Assembly (NCBI GenBank): GCA_016702645.1
Contig: JADJDP010000010.1
Span: forward strand, 103,890-167,889
Direction: 5' to 3'
From: Flavobacteriales bacterium
GTDB lineage: Bacteria > Bacteroidota > Bacteroidia > Flavobacteriales_F > PHOS-HE28
Length of the DNA stretch: 64,000 nt
In this document: positions 19,291 to 30,578 of the stretch, piece after piece
Layout: each line of letters begins with the position of its first letter
Numbering within the stretch: position 1 is the first letter of the stretch
Translations under genes and position numbers: made by a program
The notes under the pieces: generated by a model
Database searches by the model: none
What the model was told of the DNA's origin: nothing
Seen by the model: only the letters and a program-made list of their open reading frames with translations

Positions 19291-20173
19291 TCAGGCCACC
19301 AATACGAGGCGGGCGGCAAACTCGTCGGCTTCCTCCTTAGTGAGCATGCCCACACTGAGCAAGGTTTCCACCACGCGCCAAGCCATCAGCATCCACCTTC
19401 CCATCGGTGTTCCACTTCACACCCGCGAACCAAGCCTGCGCATCCTCCAACTTCATCTTGTAACGCTGCACGATCGTCTCCGGCGCGGTCTTCTTCTCCA
19501 TGAGGCCGGCGGCCTGGTCACGGATCGCCTTCAACAGGCGCTGCACTTCCTTCGGGCACTCGGCCAACATGGCTTCGGTAGCGACGATCACGAACGAGGG
19601 CCAAGGCGAGCAGTGCTCATCCACTCGGCGAAAAGTACCCGCATCCACCAAGTGCTTCGTGGTGTACTTCTCCCAGAGGAAAGCGATCGGCCCACTCCCC
19701 TTCAGTCGCTCTTCGGCACCCTTCAGGTCATTCACCACAACGAGGTTCGGTCTCCTTCGGCGTCCAGCCATGCGCCTGTGCATAGGCCATTGCGGCCAGG
19801 TGACTGCCGGAGTTCAAGCGACTGATGGCGAAGGGCACACCCTGTAGTTCACTCGCCGATACGATCGTGGAGTTCGTTCCCACGTGCACACCCCACGTTA
19901 GCGGTGTGTCGACATAGCTACCAACTATGCGACATGGGTTCCCGCGTAGGATGTCGCGCACGGCGCCCTCAGTAACAAGCACGGCAAGATCCACTTCGCC
20001 GCTGTTCAGCATGGCGCACATACGGCCGGTTCCTTCCGGTACGGTATTCCACTTCAGCTCGATGTTCGCACGAACAAAGGCGCGCCGCTCCAACGCCAAC
20101 AACCACGGTAGGTTGAAATGCTCAGGAACACCCGCGATGCGCAGGGTGATCGGTTCGCTAGCGGGCTCCTTGA

Positions 20174-20177
<4 letters not shown>
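19291..20177 (-). CDS. ABC-type solute-binding-like protein, orphan (two frameshifts)
   Basis: Resembles the NMT1/SsuA periplasmic binding-protein fold: LRIAGVPEHFNLPWLLALER, NTVPEGTGRMCAMLNSGEVD, LAVLVTEGAVRDILRGNP and FAISRLNSGSHLAAMAYAQ. After breaks near 19745 and 19380 it has LKGSGPIAFLWEKYTTKHLV and PWPSFVIVATEAML, ending LTKEEADEFAARLVLVA with TGA at 19291-19293. No signal peptide is apparent at the start, and no permease or ATPase is nearby. A family of such single-gene proteins occurs in Bacteroidota without assigned function. Its 3-prime end overlaps nothing, but its start overlaps the decarboxylase stop as ATGA, so it is co-transcribed with the sugar genes. Confidence 0.7.
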
Positions 20178-21239
<1,062 letters not shown>

Positions 21240-22580
21240 TCACCGGCTGGCGACCCACGCTCATGTAGAAGAAGCCGAGCTCCTTCATCTCGTCGAGGTC
21301 GTAGAGATTGCGGCCATCGAAGATGGTCTTCTCCTTCAACAACTCGCTCACGCGCTTGAAGTCAGGCGTGCGGAAGAGCGCCCACTCGGTGGCGATGATC
21401 AACGCGTCAGCACCTTGCAGCGCTTCGTATTCGTCCTTCGCGAAGTTCAACTTGTCGCCCATCAACTTCTTCACGTTGGGCATGGCTTCGGGATCGAAGG
21501 CGGTGACCGTGGCACCAGCTTCAACCAACGCCTCGATCATGTACAAGGCGGGCGCCTCGCGGATGTCGTCGGTGTCGGGCTTGAAGGCCAGGCCCCACAT
21601 CGCGAAGTGCTTGCCCTTGATAGAGCCGTAGTGTTTCAGGATCTTGTCGGTGAGCGTGGTCTTCTGGCGTTCGTTCACGTCCATCACGCTCTTGATGATC
21701 TTGAAATCGTAGCCAACATCGTTTCCGCTCTTGGCCAGTGCCTGCACATCCTTGGGGAAGCAGCTACCGCCGTATCCAATACCAGGGAAGAGGAAGCGCT
21801 TGCCGATGCGTGTGTCGCTGCCCATACCGATGCGCACCTTGTCCACGTCGGCACCGACCTTCTCGCAGAAGTTCGCGATCTCGTTCATGAAGGTGATCTT
21901 GGCCGCGAGAAAGGCATTGGCCGCGTACTTGGTCAACTCCGCGCTGCGCTCATCCATGAAGATGATCGGGTTACCCTGGCGCACGAACGGCTTGTACAGG
22001 TCCTCCATCAACTTGCGTGCACGCGGACTGTCGGTACCGACCACCACGCGATCGGGCTTGAGGAAATCGTCCACCGCGAAGCCTTCGCGCAGGAACTCCG
22101 GATTGCTCACGATATCGAATTCCACCTTGGCATGCTTCGCCACCGCGGCGTGCACCTTCTCGGCCGTACCCACCGGCACAGTGCTCTTGTCCACGATCAC
22201 CTTGTAGTCGGTGATGATCTTTCCCAGGTCATCAGCCACACCGAGCACGTATTTCAGATCGGCACTGCCATCCTCGCCCGGAGGCGTGGGCAACGCGAGG
22301 AAGATGATCTGCGCACCGTCGATGGCGCTCTTGAGGTCGGTGGTGAAGCTCAGGCGGCCCTGGCGGATGTTGCGCTCGAAGAGCACATCGAGGTGCGGCT
22401 CATAGATCGGCACCTTGCCGTCCTTCATCATCTGCACTTTCTCCGCGTTGATGTCCACGCAGATCACATGGTTGCCGGTCTCGGCGAAGCACGTTCCGGT
22501 AACGAGTCCAACGTATCCTGTTCCTACTACTGCAATGTTCATGGGCTGGTCGGGGCAGGAAATTCCCTGCCCTTACTTGG

Positions 22581-23711
22581 TTACTGGTTGAAGAAGCTCT
22601 TCACCGATGCGGTGATGTGCGCGAGTTGTTCGTTGTCGATCTCGGTGCTCATGGGCAACGAGAGCACTTCGTGGGTGATGGATTCGGTCACGGGCAATGA
22701 TCCTTCCGCGAAGCGGGCGGTCTTGTACGCATTCTGCAGGTGGCAGGGTACGGGGTAGTAGATCATGGCAGGCACACCGCGGTCCTCGAGGTGTTTCTTC
22801 AATGCGTCACGCTTGCCGTTGGTCACTTTCATCGTGTACTGATGGAAAACGTGCGTGCTGTTCGAGCTGCGCTCGGGGATGGTGAGTCCTGTGATACCGG
22901 CGAACGCTTTGTCGTACGCAGCTGCCACGGCGTTGCGTGCGGCAGCGTACTCGTCCAAGTGGCGGAGCTTGATCCGCAGCACGGCGGCCTGCAACGAGTC
23001 CAGACGGCTGTTCACGCCGATCACTTCGTGGTAGTAGCGCACATCGCTGCCATGGTTGCACACGCGACGCACCTTCTTCGCCAGTTCGTCGTCGTTGGTG
23101 AAGAGCGCACCGCCGTCGCCGTAGCAGCCCAGGTTCTTGCTCGGGAAGAAGCTCGTGGTGCCGATGTGGCCGATCGTTCCGCTCTTCTGTTTCCGGCCAT
23201 CGCTGAAAGTGTAGTCGGCTCCGATGGCCTGGCAGTTGTCCTCGATCACAAAGAGGTCGTGCTCCTTCGCTATGGCCATGATCGCATCCATGTCGGCCGT
23301 TTGGCCGAAGAGGTGGACCGGCACGATCGCCTTGGTCTTCGGCGTGATCTTCCGCTTGATGTCGGCAGGATCGATGTTGAAGGTTCCGGGCAGCACATCG
23401 GCGAATACGGGCGTGATACCCAGCAAGGCCACCACTTCCACCGTGGCCACGAAGGTGAACGAGCAGGTGATGATCTCGTCGCCCGCCTTCAGCCCCAGCG
23501 CCATCATGGCGATCTGGAGCGCATCGGTGCCGTTCGCACAACCGATGGTGTGCCTTACGCCCAAATAGGCGCTCAACTCCTTTTCGAACTCCTTCACCTC
23601 GGGTCCATTGATGAAGGCCGCGCTTTCGATCACGCGCTTTTGCGCAGCATCCACCTCGGTCTTGATCTTCTCGTACTGGCCGACGAGGTCGACCATCTGG
23701 ATCGGTTTCAT
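22581..23711 (-). CDS. DegT/DnrJ/EryC1 sugar aminotransferase, WbpE-like
   Basis: A PLP-dependent aminotransferase of 376 residues, intact. It begins MKPIQMVDLVGQYEKIKTEV, with CANGTDALQIAMMALGLKAGD, D158 in VIEDNCQAIGADY, and the PLP lysine K192 in FFPSKNLGCYGDGGALF. It also has NHGSDVRYYHEVIGVNSRLD and YYPVPCHLQ. The combination with WbpA, WbpB and WbpD homologues suggests it forms the 3-amino group on UDP-2-acetamido-3-keto-glucuronate. Sequence alone cannot fix the substrate. A start six codons upstream (23729) is possible. It is the first gene of the minus-strand run and has a clear promoter box upstream. Confidence 0.88.
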   Translation of the reverse strand: MKPIQMVDLVGQYEKIKTEVDAAQKRVIESAAFINGPEVKEFEKELSAYLGVRHTIGCANGTDALQIAMMALGLKAGDEIITCSFTFVATVEVVALLGITPVFADVLPGTFNIDPADIKRKITPKTKAIVPVHLFGQTADMDAIMAIAKEHDLFVIEDNCQAIGADYTFSDGRKQKSGTIGHIGTTSFFPSKNLGCYGDGGALFTNDDELAKKVRRVCNHGSDVRYYHEVIGVNSRLDSLQAAVLRIKLRHLDEYAAARNAVAAAYDKAFAGITGLTIPERSSNSTHVFHQYTMKVTNGKRDALKKHLEDRGVPAMIYYPVPCHLQNAYKTARFAEGSLPVTESITHEVLSLPMSTEIDNEQLAHITASVKSFFNQ

Positions 23712-23761
23712 GCGCGTCTTGGTCTCCACGGTGGCGGGTTGCGGGGCTGGCGAAAAGCGGC

Positions 23762-23771
23762 GGCGAAGATA
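23762..23771 (-). promoter_or_regulatory. -7 box for the WbpE-led operon
   Basis: The minus strand reads TATCTTCGCC, 50 bases before ATG 23711, in a divergent promoter region shared with the outer-membrane protein gene. Confidence 0.5.
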
Positions 23772-23828
23772 ACGACGTCCCCTTGCGGCGAGGGCAATTC
23801 CCATGGACAACACGCGTTCACCAGCGGT

Positions 23829-23837
23829 TACTTTCGC
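23829..23837 (+). promoter_or_regulatory. -7 box for the outer-membrane protein
   Basis: TACTTTCGC ends 6 bases before ATG 23844. Confidence 0.5.
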
Positions 23838-23843
23838 CTCTCC

Positions 23844-24593
23844 ATGCGGACGATCATCGCCCTGCTCCTGTCGTGCTCCTGCTTGCCCGGTGCCCTGGCC
23901 CAAACCAACATCCGGGACACGACCATCGCACTGTTCTCGGTCCATCCGAGTTATGCCTACCAGCTGCCCGGTGGCGATATGGCGGATCGTTTCGGTGGCA
24001 ACAGCAACATCGGGGTGGGCACCTTTCGCAAGTGGCGGAGCAATTTCCTGATCGGGGTGGAAGGCAGCTTCCTCTTCGGGAACGAAGTCGTGGAGCCGGG
24101 TGTGCTCAGCAACGTGATCAACAGCGCAGGACAGGTGGTGGATCAGGATGGCTTGCAGGCGGACGTCTTCCTGTACGAGCGTGGATGGACCGCTTTCGGG
24201 GTAGCGGGCAAGCTCTTTCCGGTGATAGGGCCCAACCCCAACAGTGGAGTGGTCGTGAAACTCGGTGCAGGCTACCTGCGGCACAAAGTGCGTGTGCAGA
24301 CACAGAAGAACGTGGTGCCGCAGTTGGAAGGCGACTACCTCGAAGGATATGACCGCCTCACCGCCGGACCGGCTGCCCTGGCCTATATCGGTTACCAGCA
24401 CTTCGGCAACCGACGATTGGTGAACTTCCACGTTGGTCTTGAACTCATGGCGGGGTTCACGGAATCGCTCCGCGCCTTCAACTTCGATACGGAGCAATAC
24501 AACATTGCCAACCGCACGGATCTGCTAACGGGTTTGCGGGTGGGCTGGAGCCTGCCCATTTACCGGCGCTTGGACGACCGCTTCCACTATTGA
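23844..24593 (+). CDS. Secreted outer-membrane beta-barrel-like protein, unknown function
   Basis: A 249-residue protein with signal peptide MRTIIALLLSCSCLPGALAQ. The mature part alternates hydrophobic and polar residues in strand-like blocks (NFLIGVEGSFLFG, GVVVKLGAGYLRHKVRVQTQ, NFHVGLELMAGFTESLRAFN, GLRVGWSLPIYRR), as expected of a small outer-membrane barrel. No specific family is recognised with certainty. An open frame extends upstream to 22740 on this strand, but that is antisense to the aminotransferase and lacks coding character. The stop is 1 base before the waaA start, so the two genes are co-transcribed, hinting at an envelope role. Confidence 0.75.
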   Translation: MRTIIALLLSCSCLPGALAQTNIRDTTIALFSVHPSYAYQLPGGDMADRFGGNSNIGVGTFRKWRSNFLIGVEGSFLFGNEVVEPGVLSNVINSAGQVVDQDGLQADVFLYERGWTAFGVAGKLFPVIGPNPNSGVVVKLGAGYLRHKVRVQTQKNVVPQLEGDYLEGYDRLTAGPAALAYIGYQHFGNRRLVNFHVGLELMAGFTESLRAFNFDTEQYNIANRTDLLTGLRVGWSLPIYRRLDDRFHY

Positions 24594-24594
24594 C

Positions 24595-25860
24595 ATGCCG
24601 CTGATCTACGATATCGGCCTGGGGCTGTACCATGCCGGTATCCGGATCGCAGCACCCTTCGTACCCAAGGCGAAGGCTTGGGTCAACGGTCGCAAGGGAA
24701 CTTGGCAGCGGCTCGAAGCGAAACGCGAAGCTCTGCGCGGATGTCTATGGATGCACTGTGCCAGCGTGGGCGAATTCGAGCAAGGTCGTCCCGTGCTCGA
24801 AGCGTTGAAGGCGAAGCACCCGGCGATGCCGGTACTGCTCACCTTCTACAGTCCAAGCGGCTACGAGGCCCGCAAGGACTTCCCGCTCGTAACGCATGTC
24901 GAATACCTGTCGGCCGACGGCGAGATGAACGCGAAGCGTTTCTTGGACCTTGTTCAACCCAAAGCCGTGCTGTGGGTGAAGTACGAGTTCTGGTACCACT
25001 GGCTGCACGCTTTGAAGCAGCACAACATCCCCGTCTTCCTGATCTCGGCGATCTTCCGAAAGGAGCAAGCCTTCTTCCGTTGGTTCGGTGCCGCACACCG
25101 CAGCATGCTCAAGTGTTTCACGCAGCTCTTCGTGCAGGATGATGCATCACGTGGCCTGCTCGCTTCGATCGGGGTGACGAACACGGTGGTGAGCGGTGAC
25201 ACGCGTTTCGATCGCGTGGCGGAAATAGCTGCTACGAACGAAGAGTTGTCGATCGCTGCTGGTTTCAAGGGGACGGTCCCCGTGATCGTTGCGGGGAGCA
25301 CCTGGCCCGCCGATGAAGCACTGCTTATCGAGGCCTTCGCGTTGCGGAAGCACGCCCCCAAGTGCATCGTTGTGCCGCACGAACTTGATGCCGACCACTT
25401 GAAGGCGATCGACGCGCGGTTCCCAAAACCGCTCGCACATTGGAGCGAACTGGAAGGTGCTGCCCAGGCGAACATCGCCAGTACGCTCGGCCATCAAACT
25501 TCCGCAACCTTGTTGGTGGATCGCATGGGCTTGCTGGCGCGATCCTACAGGTACGCGGATGTCGCCTACGTAGGTGGCGGTTTCGGGGATGGTATCCATA
25601 GCCTGCTGGAAGCAGCGGCATGGGGAAGACCCGTGATCTTCGGACCGAAGCACCACAAGTTCGCCGAGGCCCAGGGGCTGATCGCTGCCGGTGGCGGTTT
25701 CGAAGTGAACGACGCCCACGAATTACGCAATGTGCTCGATCGGCTCCTGGATGACCCCAACGCGCTGGCAGCTGCTTCGCGCTGCGCGAGCAACTATGTA
25801 TGCGAGCGCACCGGGGCGACCGGTGTTGTTGTTCGCGCGATCTCCCCGCTGCTCGCGTAG
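24595..25860 (+). CDS. waaA: 3-deoxy-D-manno-octulosonic acid (Kdo) transferase
   Basis: Transfers Kdo from CMP-Kdo to the lipid A precursor at the inner membrane. The 421-residue intact frame has an N-terminal anchor-like helix, the GT30 signature MHCASVGEFEQGRPVLEAL with catalytic E60, LLTFYSPSGYEARKDFP and VKYEFWYHWLHAL. It also has the C-terminal nucleotide-binding part VAYVGGGFGDGIHSLLEAAA and GRPVIFGPKHHKF. Together with hldD it indicates a conventional LPS inner core. The stop abuts that of the convergent gene at 25861 with no intervening base. Confidence 0.94.
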   Translation: MPLIYDIGLGLYHAGIRIAAPFVPKAKAWVNGRKGTWQRLEAKREALRGCLWMHCASVGEFEQGRPVLEALKAKHPAMPVLLTFYSPSGYEARKDFPLVTHVEYLSADGEMNAKRFLDLVQPKAVLWVKYEFWYHWLHALKQHNIPVFLISAIFRKEQAFFRWFGAAHRSMLKCFTQLFVQDDASRGLLASIGVTNTVVSGDTRFDRVAEIAATNEELSIAAGFKGTVPVIVAGSTWPADEALLIEAFALRKHAPKCIVVPHELDADHLKAIDARFPKPLAHWSELEGAAQANIASTLGHQTSATLLVDRMGLLARSYRYADVAYVGGGFGDGIHSLLEAAAWGRPVIFGPKHHKFAEAQGLIAAGGGFEVNDAHELRNVLDRLLDDPNALAAASRCASNYVCERTGATGVVVRAISPLLA

Positions 25861-27534
25861 TTACTTCTTCGTTTCCTTGATGAAGTCGATCCGCACGGGC
25901 AGGAACTTGCCGCTGACCAACTTCTCCGTGCCCAGCGCGATGTACTCGTCACGTCCGGTGCGCACCAGGTTCCAACCGCTGATGAAGTCCTCGTCGGAAT
26001 CGTTCTTCAACACGGCCTTGGTCCGGTATCCTCCTTTCTCGTCGAAAACGGTGTAGGCGGAGTAGGGACTACCAGCGTGTTTCGGTGCAATGCGCAGCCC
26101 TTCTTTCCGGCGTTCGGCCATCTCCTCACTATCCCACAGGAACAGATAGAGTTGATCATTGAACTCCGCAGGGAACACACGACCAAGGATGGGACTGCCG
26201 CTCACGGTCCAGCGACGGAAGATGGTGCTCCATTTCTCGGTGCCGTCCTTTTCAAAGCATCGGGCCTGCACAGGACCATGGTAGAAGCGCTGGTCACGGC
26301 GGCCGCTTTGCATGTTGGTGTATACCGCCGAATAGTTCACCTCGTTCACCAGATAGAATCCACCGTTCACGCGCGGCAGGATCGCGATCACATCCGTGTT
26401 CGCGTTCATGCGCTTCTTGTCCTTCTGTTCGGCCTTGGTCGCGTCCTCCTCCTCTTTCTTCTCCTCCTTCTCGTTCACGACCTCCTCCTCGGCGAGTTCC
26501 TCGTTCAGATCGCCCTCACCGCTGAAGGGCATGAGCTGCGGAAAACCCATGCTCGCGGAATCAGCATGGAGAAATGCGATGAAATTGCCCAAGAGCTTGC
26601 GACCTTCCACTTGCGCATAAATGCCCACACAGGCCACACGACCATCGGTGAGCGTTTGGAGGATGCCACCCGTTGGGTAGTAGCCCGCATCGAAGGGGAA
26701 AGGTGTTTCGGTGATGTCGTTCGCGTTCACCTTGTGCAGCATCACTTCGAAGTTGACAATGTCCCCCTTGATCTCGCGGCCCTTGAAGCGGTTCTTCACC
26801 AGCAGGAAGGCCGTGCCATTGTTGTCGATCTCCACGTCCAGCGCCTCGGTGCGGTTGTACTTGTCCGACAGGCGGAGGATGTGCTGCCATTCCACCGTGA
26901 GGTCCTTGTTCACCATGGCCAGCAGGATGAAAGCGCCGCCGTCATCGGTGTCCTTGAGCTCCGGGCTGTGGATGAGCATGCGTGTGCTATCGGGAGAGAA
27001 AGCGGTGTACCAGGGTTCGCGCGTGGCGCTGCCCGCTTGTACGATCACCGCGCGGTGTTCCTTCACCTGCACAGGGAAGCTGCACAAGCGGTCGAAGGCG
27101 GGTGGTTGCTTGGTCAGGTGCGGATCGACGTACTGTGTGTACAACACAACTTCCTGGTCACCTCCGCCGCGCGCAACGAGCATGGGTTTCTTGTTGAAGA
27201 GCACGAGGTCTTCCAGCAGCAGCTTCTCCTGGTGCAACCGCTGCATGACGGGTTCCATGCTGCGGATATAGGTGAGCTTCTCGCGGTCGTACAGGTCCAG
27301 TCGCGGGGTGAGCTTGGTGAAGGCGCGCACATCGAACTCGGGGCTGCGCAACATCATGATGCTCGTGGGACTGCTGCGGATGATGCTGTAGGGCATGATA
27401 CGGGCATCGGCATCCTGATCACCACTGATGCGGACCTTGACCTTCACCTTGTCGGTGGCGGCAGGTTGCGCAGCAACATGAAGGGAGAAGGTGGTCGCGA
27501 GCAGTGCGAACAGCGTGGTGCGAAAATGGAACAT
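25861..27534 (-). CDS. Large secreted protein of unknown function
   Basis: A 557-residue intact frame with a signal peptide (MFHFRTTLFALLATTFSLHVAAQ). The body is rich in beta-strand repeats of the kind seen in propeller-like proteins (SPDSTRMLIHSPE, NNGTAFLLVKNRFKG, GRVACVGIYAQVEGRKLLGN, NGGFYLVNEVNYSAVYTNMQ). A strongly charged Glu/Lys segment at about residues 345-385 (EEEVVNEKEEKKEEEDATKA) interrupts it and is probably disordered. No catalytic motif or sorting domain is visible. I do not recognise a named family. It stands alone, convergent with waaA, with its own promoter box. Confidence 0.75.
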   Translation of the reverse strand: MFHFRTTLFALLATTFSLHVAAQPAATDKVKVKVRISGDQDADARIMPYSIIRSSPTSIMMLRSPEFDVRAFTKLTPRLDLYDREKLTYIRSMEPVMQRLHQEKLLLEDLVLFNKKPMLVARGGGDQEVVLYTQYVDPHLTKQPPAFDRLCSFPVQVKEHRAVIVQAGSATREPWYTAFSPDSTRMLIHSPELKDTDDGGAFILLAMVNKDLTVEWQHILRLSDKYNRTEALDVEIDNNGTAFLLVKNRFKGREIKGDIVNFEVMLHKVNANDITETPFPFDAGYYPTGGILQTLTDGRVACVGIYAQVEGRKLLGNFIAFLHADSASMGFPQLMPFSGEGDLNEELAEEEVVNEKEEKKEEEDATKAEQKDKKRMNANTDVIAILPRVNGGFYLVNEVNYSAVYTNMQSGRRDQRFYHGPVQARCFEKDGTEKWSTIFRRWTVSGSPILGRVFPAEFNDQLYLFLWDSEEMAERRKEGLRIAPKHAGSPYSAYTVFDEKGGYRTKAVLKNDSDEDFISGWNLVRTGRDEYIALGTEKLVSGKFLPVRIDFIKETKK

Positions 27535-27554
27535 GGGTCGTTCGTTCGTGCGGG

Positions 27555-27565
27555 GCGTGAAAGTA
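27555..27565 (-). promoter_or_regulatory. -7 box for the secreted unknown
   Basis: The minus strand reads TACTTTCACGC, 20 bases before ATG 27534. Confidence 0.4.
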
Positions 27566-27645
27566 GCGGGTGCCCGCCTAGCGAAGAAGATGCCACCGTT
27601 GAGGAAGCTCCAAGTGACGCCTCGGAAAGGTCCATCGGAGCGTCC

Positions 27646-28017
27646 TCACCGGAGCTTCCGATTGCGCTTGTGCCGTTGCCCATCCCTCGTGTTCCTCTTC
27701 TTCATGCCTGCCTGCCACGCCGCTTGCAGATCGGTGCCGGTCTGGTTGGCGAGGCACAGCACCACGAAGAGCACGTCGCTCAGTTCGTCGCCGAGGTCCT
27801 TGGCGCGATCGCTCGCCTTCTCGCTCTGCTGCCCGTAGCGCCGGGCCATGATGCGGGCGACCTCCCCCACCTCCTCGGTGAGCATTGCCATGTTCGTGAG
27901 CGGGTCGAAGTAGCGAACGCCGGTGGTACGGACCCATTTGTCCACTTCCAAGCATAATTCTTCAACCGGGCCTTGTGTGGTATTTGGGAGAAGTCTATTT
28001 TTCCGGGGCATGTTCAT
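27646..28017 (-). CDS. MazG-family nucleotide pyrophosphohydrolase
   Basis: A 123-residue all-alpha NTP pyrophosphatase-like protein. It has TTGVRYFDPLTNMAMLTEEV, then GEVARIMARRYGQQSEKA and DLGDELSDVLFVVLCLANQT. These contain the E-x-x-E and E-x-x-D metal-binding pairs typical of MazG (EEVGEVAR and DELSDVLF). It ends with a basic tail (RDGQRHKRNRKLR). Such single-domain proteins hydrolyse non-canonical nucleoside triphosphates. The N-terminus is uncertain: ATG 28017 overlaps head-to-head with the start region of the plus-strand gene, and ATG 28011 is also possible. A weak -7 box (CATCTTTAG, minus strand, around 28048-28056) lies upstream. Confidence 0.85.
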   Translation of the reverse strand: MNMPRKNRLLPNTTQGPVEELCLEVDKWVRTTGVRYFDPLTNMAMLTEEVGEVARIMARRYGQQSEKASDRAKDLGDELSDVLFVVLCLANQTGTDLQAAWQAGMKKRNTRDGQRHKRNRKLR

Positions 28018-28405
28018 GTGGGTCTTTCAACGGGGGGGTACGGTGGCGCTAAAGATGGCGCTGTTGATGGTGTCTTCTCTCGCCCTGAACGCATTCAGCG
28101 TTGCACAGGAGCGCCAGCAAATACAAGCCATTGTTGTTGGCTTGACCTCGACACAGCACGCCTATGAGGTGAACGAAGTTCTTCGGGTGCTGCCGGGAGT
28201 GACCATGAGCCGGTTGGACCATCACACGAGCAACTTGCTCATGCATCTGGCACCTGGAGCTCTGGTGGATGCTGCCACTATCAGGACCGCCCTTGGTCCC
28301 TTCGGCCTCGCATTACGGTGCTTCCAACCTGGCGAAGTAGGTGCTGCCCCGTTCCGGCACATCGATCCCATTAGATGCGACGACCAACCATTGCGAGAGC
28401 GATGA
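28016..28405 (+). CDS. Small exported protein with a ferredoxin-like (HMA-like) domain
   Basis: About 130 residues. A hydrophobic N-terminus (VALKMALLMVSSLALNAFSV, then AQ) looks like a signal peptide. The following 70 residues (QAIVVGLTSTQHAYEVNEVL, LPGVTMSRLDHHTSNLLMHL, LRTALGPFGLALRCF-like end) have the beta-alpha-beta-beta-alpha-beta pattern of heavy-metal-associated domains but lack the metal-binding CxxC. Possible starts are 28010, 28016 and 28055. The stop overlaps the ATG of the T9SS gene at 28402 as ATGA, so the two are translationally linked. The role is unknown; an accessory to the secreted partner is inference. Confidence 0.6.
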   Translation: MWVFQRGGTVALKMALLMVSSLALNAFSVAQERQQIQAIVVGLTSTQHAYEVNEVLRVLPGVTMSRLDHHTSNLLMHLAPGALVDAATIRTALGPFGLALRCFQPGEVGAAPFRHIDPIRCDDQPLRER

Positions 28406-30575
28406 ACCGTTTTGTGCATAGCCCGTTCGATGCTGCGTGCAAACGGGCACTGACGTGGATCATGGTCGGTGTAGTTGGTTGCGTGACCGGCACGGCGAGC
28501 GGTCAATGCACCAATGCCACAGCCTTCGGCACGGCAGCCGCGCCCTCCACCACGGCGCCGGTCACGATCAGCACATGTACCTTCCAGAGTGAATACAACA
28601 CCGTCACTGGCATAGTAGCGGGAGCAACGTATTCGGTCACCAGTTCATGCGGGGGTTACATCACCGTGAGGCGGGGAACGTTCAATGGCACGCTCGTCGC
28701 CAACGGCAACCCCGAGCTTACCCACCGGTCGCGGCCACCCGCGGGCTCGGCGGTACCCCACCGCACCCCCCGGGCAGCGGATGTGAACGCCATGGCACCC
28801 CACCACGCCAGCGCCAGTAACCTTCGGTCCAGTGAGCACATCACCGGCGTTGTGGCAGGGCGACCATCCGAGGGAGCCCTGCGGCGGCTACGTTACAGTG
28901 CGTCATACCACGGCAGCAGGTACGCTGGTGGCGCAAGGCAATGCTCCGTTATCGTTCGTGGCAACCGTGTCCGGTACGTACTTCCTGCACTTCAACACTA
29001 ACGCCGCGTGCGGCACCGCATCCATCTGCTGCACCACCACCATCACTTGCACTTCCTGGCGCAGCTGGTGCACCCTGCACTGCCGTGAATATTCCAAGCC
29101 TGCCGGTTACGGGCCAGGCGGTGGTATGCCACAGGTCCAACCTGCTTTCGAGTGTGAACATCGCCAGCATCTGTGGCACTGCCAGCACGCTCTACCTCGA
29201 TGGTTACGAAGCGTTGTACACCGTGACCCCGACCACCACGGGCACTTATGCTATCAATTACGCGGGTCAGACGTGGAGTTCCATTTGGGTGTTCAGCGGT
29301 GCCTGTCCGGCTTCGGGTGGGATCTGCCAGGGATCGGTGAGCAGTTCCACTGCAACTCAATCGCTTGTAGTGACCATGACCGCAGGTGTCCAATACTGGA
29401 TCCTTTTCGATACATTTCCAACACCGATAAGCCCCTGCCCCGGCACGTTCAGCATCTCCGCATCCACCGTGCCCGTACCTGTGGTAGCGAGCGACTGTAA
29501 TCAAGCGGTCAACGTGTGCACCAACATCAACTTCCAGATCGACCCGAACGGCTCTGGTAGTGTTTATGAGATCCCACCGTTGGGTTCATACGGCAATCCT
29601 GATTACGGCCTGTTCTCGTTGGTACCTCCCTACTACAATCCGTGGGGAACGACCAATGACGGTTGCTTGCGGGCTGGAGAACTGAACAGCACATGGATGG
29701 TGGTGAACGTGCTCACGGGCGGATCCTTGACCTTCACCTTCGGCGGATTGGGCACGCAAACCGGGTTCTACGATTGGATCATGTACCCATACAGCGCCAC
29801 GGCATGCGCGCAGGTAGCCGCCAATACATTGGCACCGGTACGCTGCAATTGGAACGGAGTGGCGACGGGCGGGACCGGATTGGCAACCACGCTGCCAGCA
29901 GGTGGGAATGCGACGAATTTCGAACCGCCGCTGAACGTGGCCGCCGGCTCACGATGGCTCATCTGTTTCAGCAATTGGAGTTCGGTAACAACAGCTGTGC
30001 CATTGCAGTTCGGAGGGACTGCTGTGGTCAGTTGCTCCCCCTTACCCGTGGAATTGCTCGCTTTCGAAGCCACCGTCAACGGGTCACGGGTCTCCTTGGA
30101 TTGGGTCACGGCAAGCGAATCGAACAGCTCGCACTTCGATGTGGAACGATCCGTCGATCTGGAAGGATGGGAGAAGGTGGACATGGTGGAAGCCATGGGC
30201 AGCGCGCACCTGCAAACCGGGTACGCGAGCACGGATCACACGCCGCTTGCCAACCTGAGCTACTACCGGCTGCGCATGGTCGATCTCGATGGCAGCTTCT
30301 CCTTTTCTCCCGTTCGTGCGGTGCGCATGATCGAAGATGCCTTGGTCTGCCACCCCAATCCGACCAATGGATCGTTCACGGTGCTGGATGTTCCCGAAGG
30401 TGCCACCATCGAAGTACTGGACATGCTCGGCCGAACGGTCGCAGCGGATGTGCGCATGGATCCCTTGCGCAAAGCGCGTGTGGAACTGAACTCACCCTTG
30501 CCCGGCCTTTACACGGTTCGAATGGGACATGGTGCCTCCGTGGCGATGACCAAGGTGCTCGTCGCCGAGAAGTGA
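28402..30575 (+). CDS. T9SS-exported Cys/Thr-rich surface protein with sorting domain (several frameshifts)
   Basis: A signal peptide (WIMVGVVGCVTGTASGQC) opens the protein at ATG 28402. Two related N-terminal units follow: CGGYITVRRGTFNGTLVANG and CGGYVTVRHTTAAGTLVAQG with FLHFNTNAACGTASICCTTT. A further beta-rich unit has LYTVTPTTTGTYAINYAG and IWVFSGACPASGG. The last 90 residues are a type A T9SS sorting domain: CHPNPTNGSFTVLDV, IEVLDMLGRTV and LPGLYTVRMGHGASVAMTKV, preceded by the usual LPVELLAFEATVNGSRVSLD linker. Frame breaks occur near 28735, 28835 and 29050. It is likely an adhesin or surface component. Its stop is 3 bases from that of convergent dtd. Confidence 0.8.
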
Positions 30576-30578
30576 TCC

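Noticed and set aside
22740..23843. Long plus-strand open frame continuous with the outer-membrane protein gene
   Set aside because: It is antisense to the intact aminotransferase, has no recognisable motifs and lies before a clear signal peptide and promoter box at 23829-23844.
26077..27957. 626-codon plus-strand open frame opposite the secreted unknown and mazG
   Set aside because: No motifs and no signal peptide; the minus-strand frame has a signal peptide, promoter box and ordinary composition.
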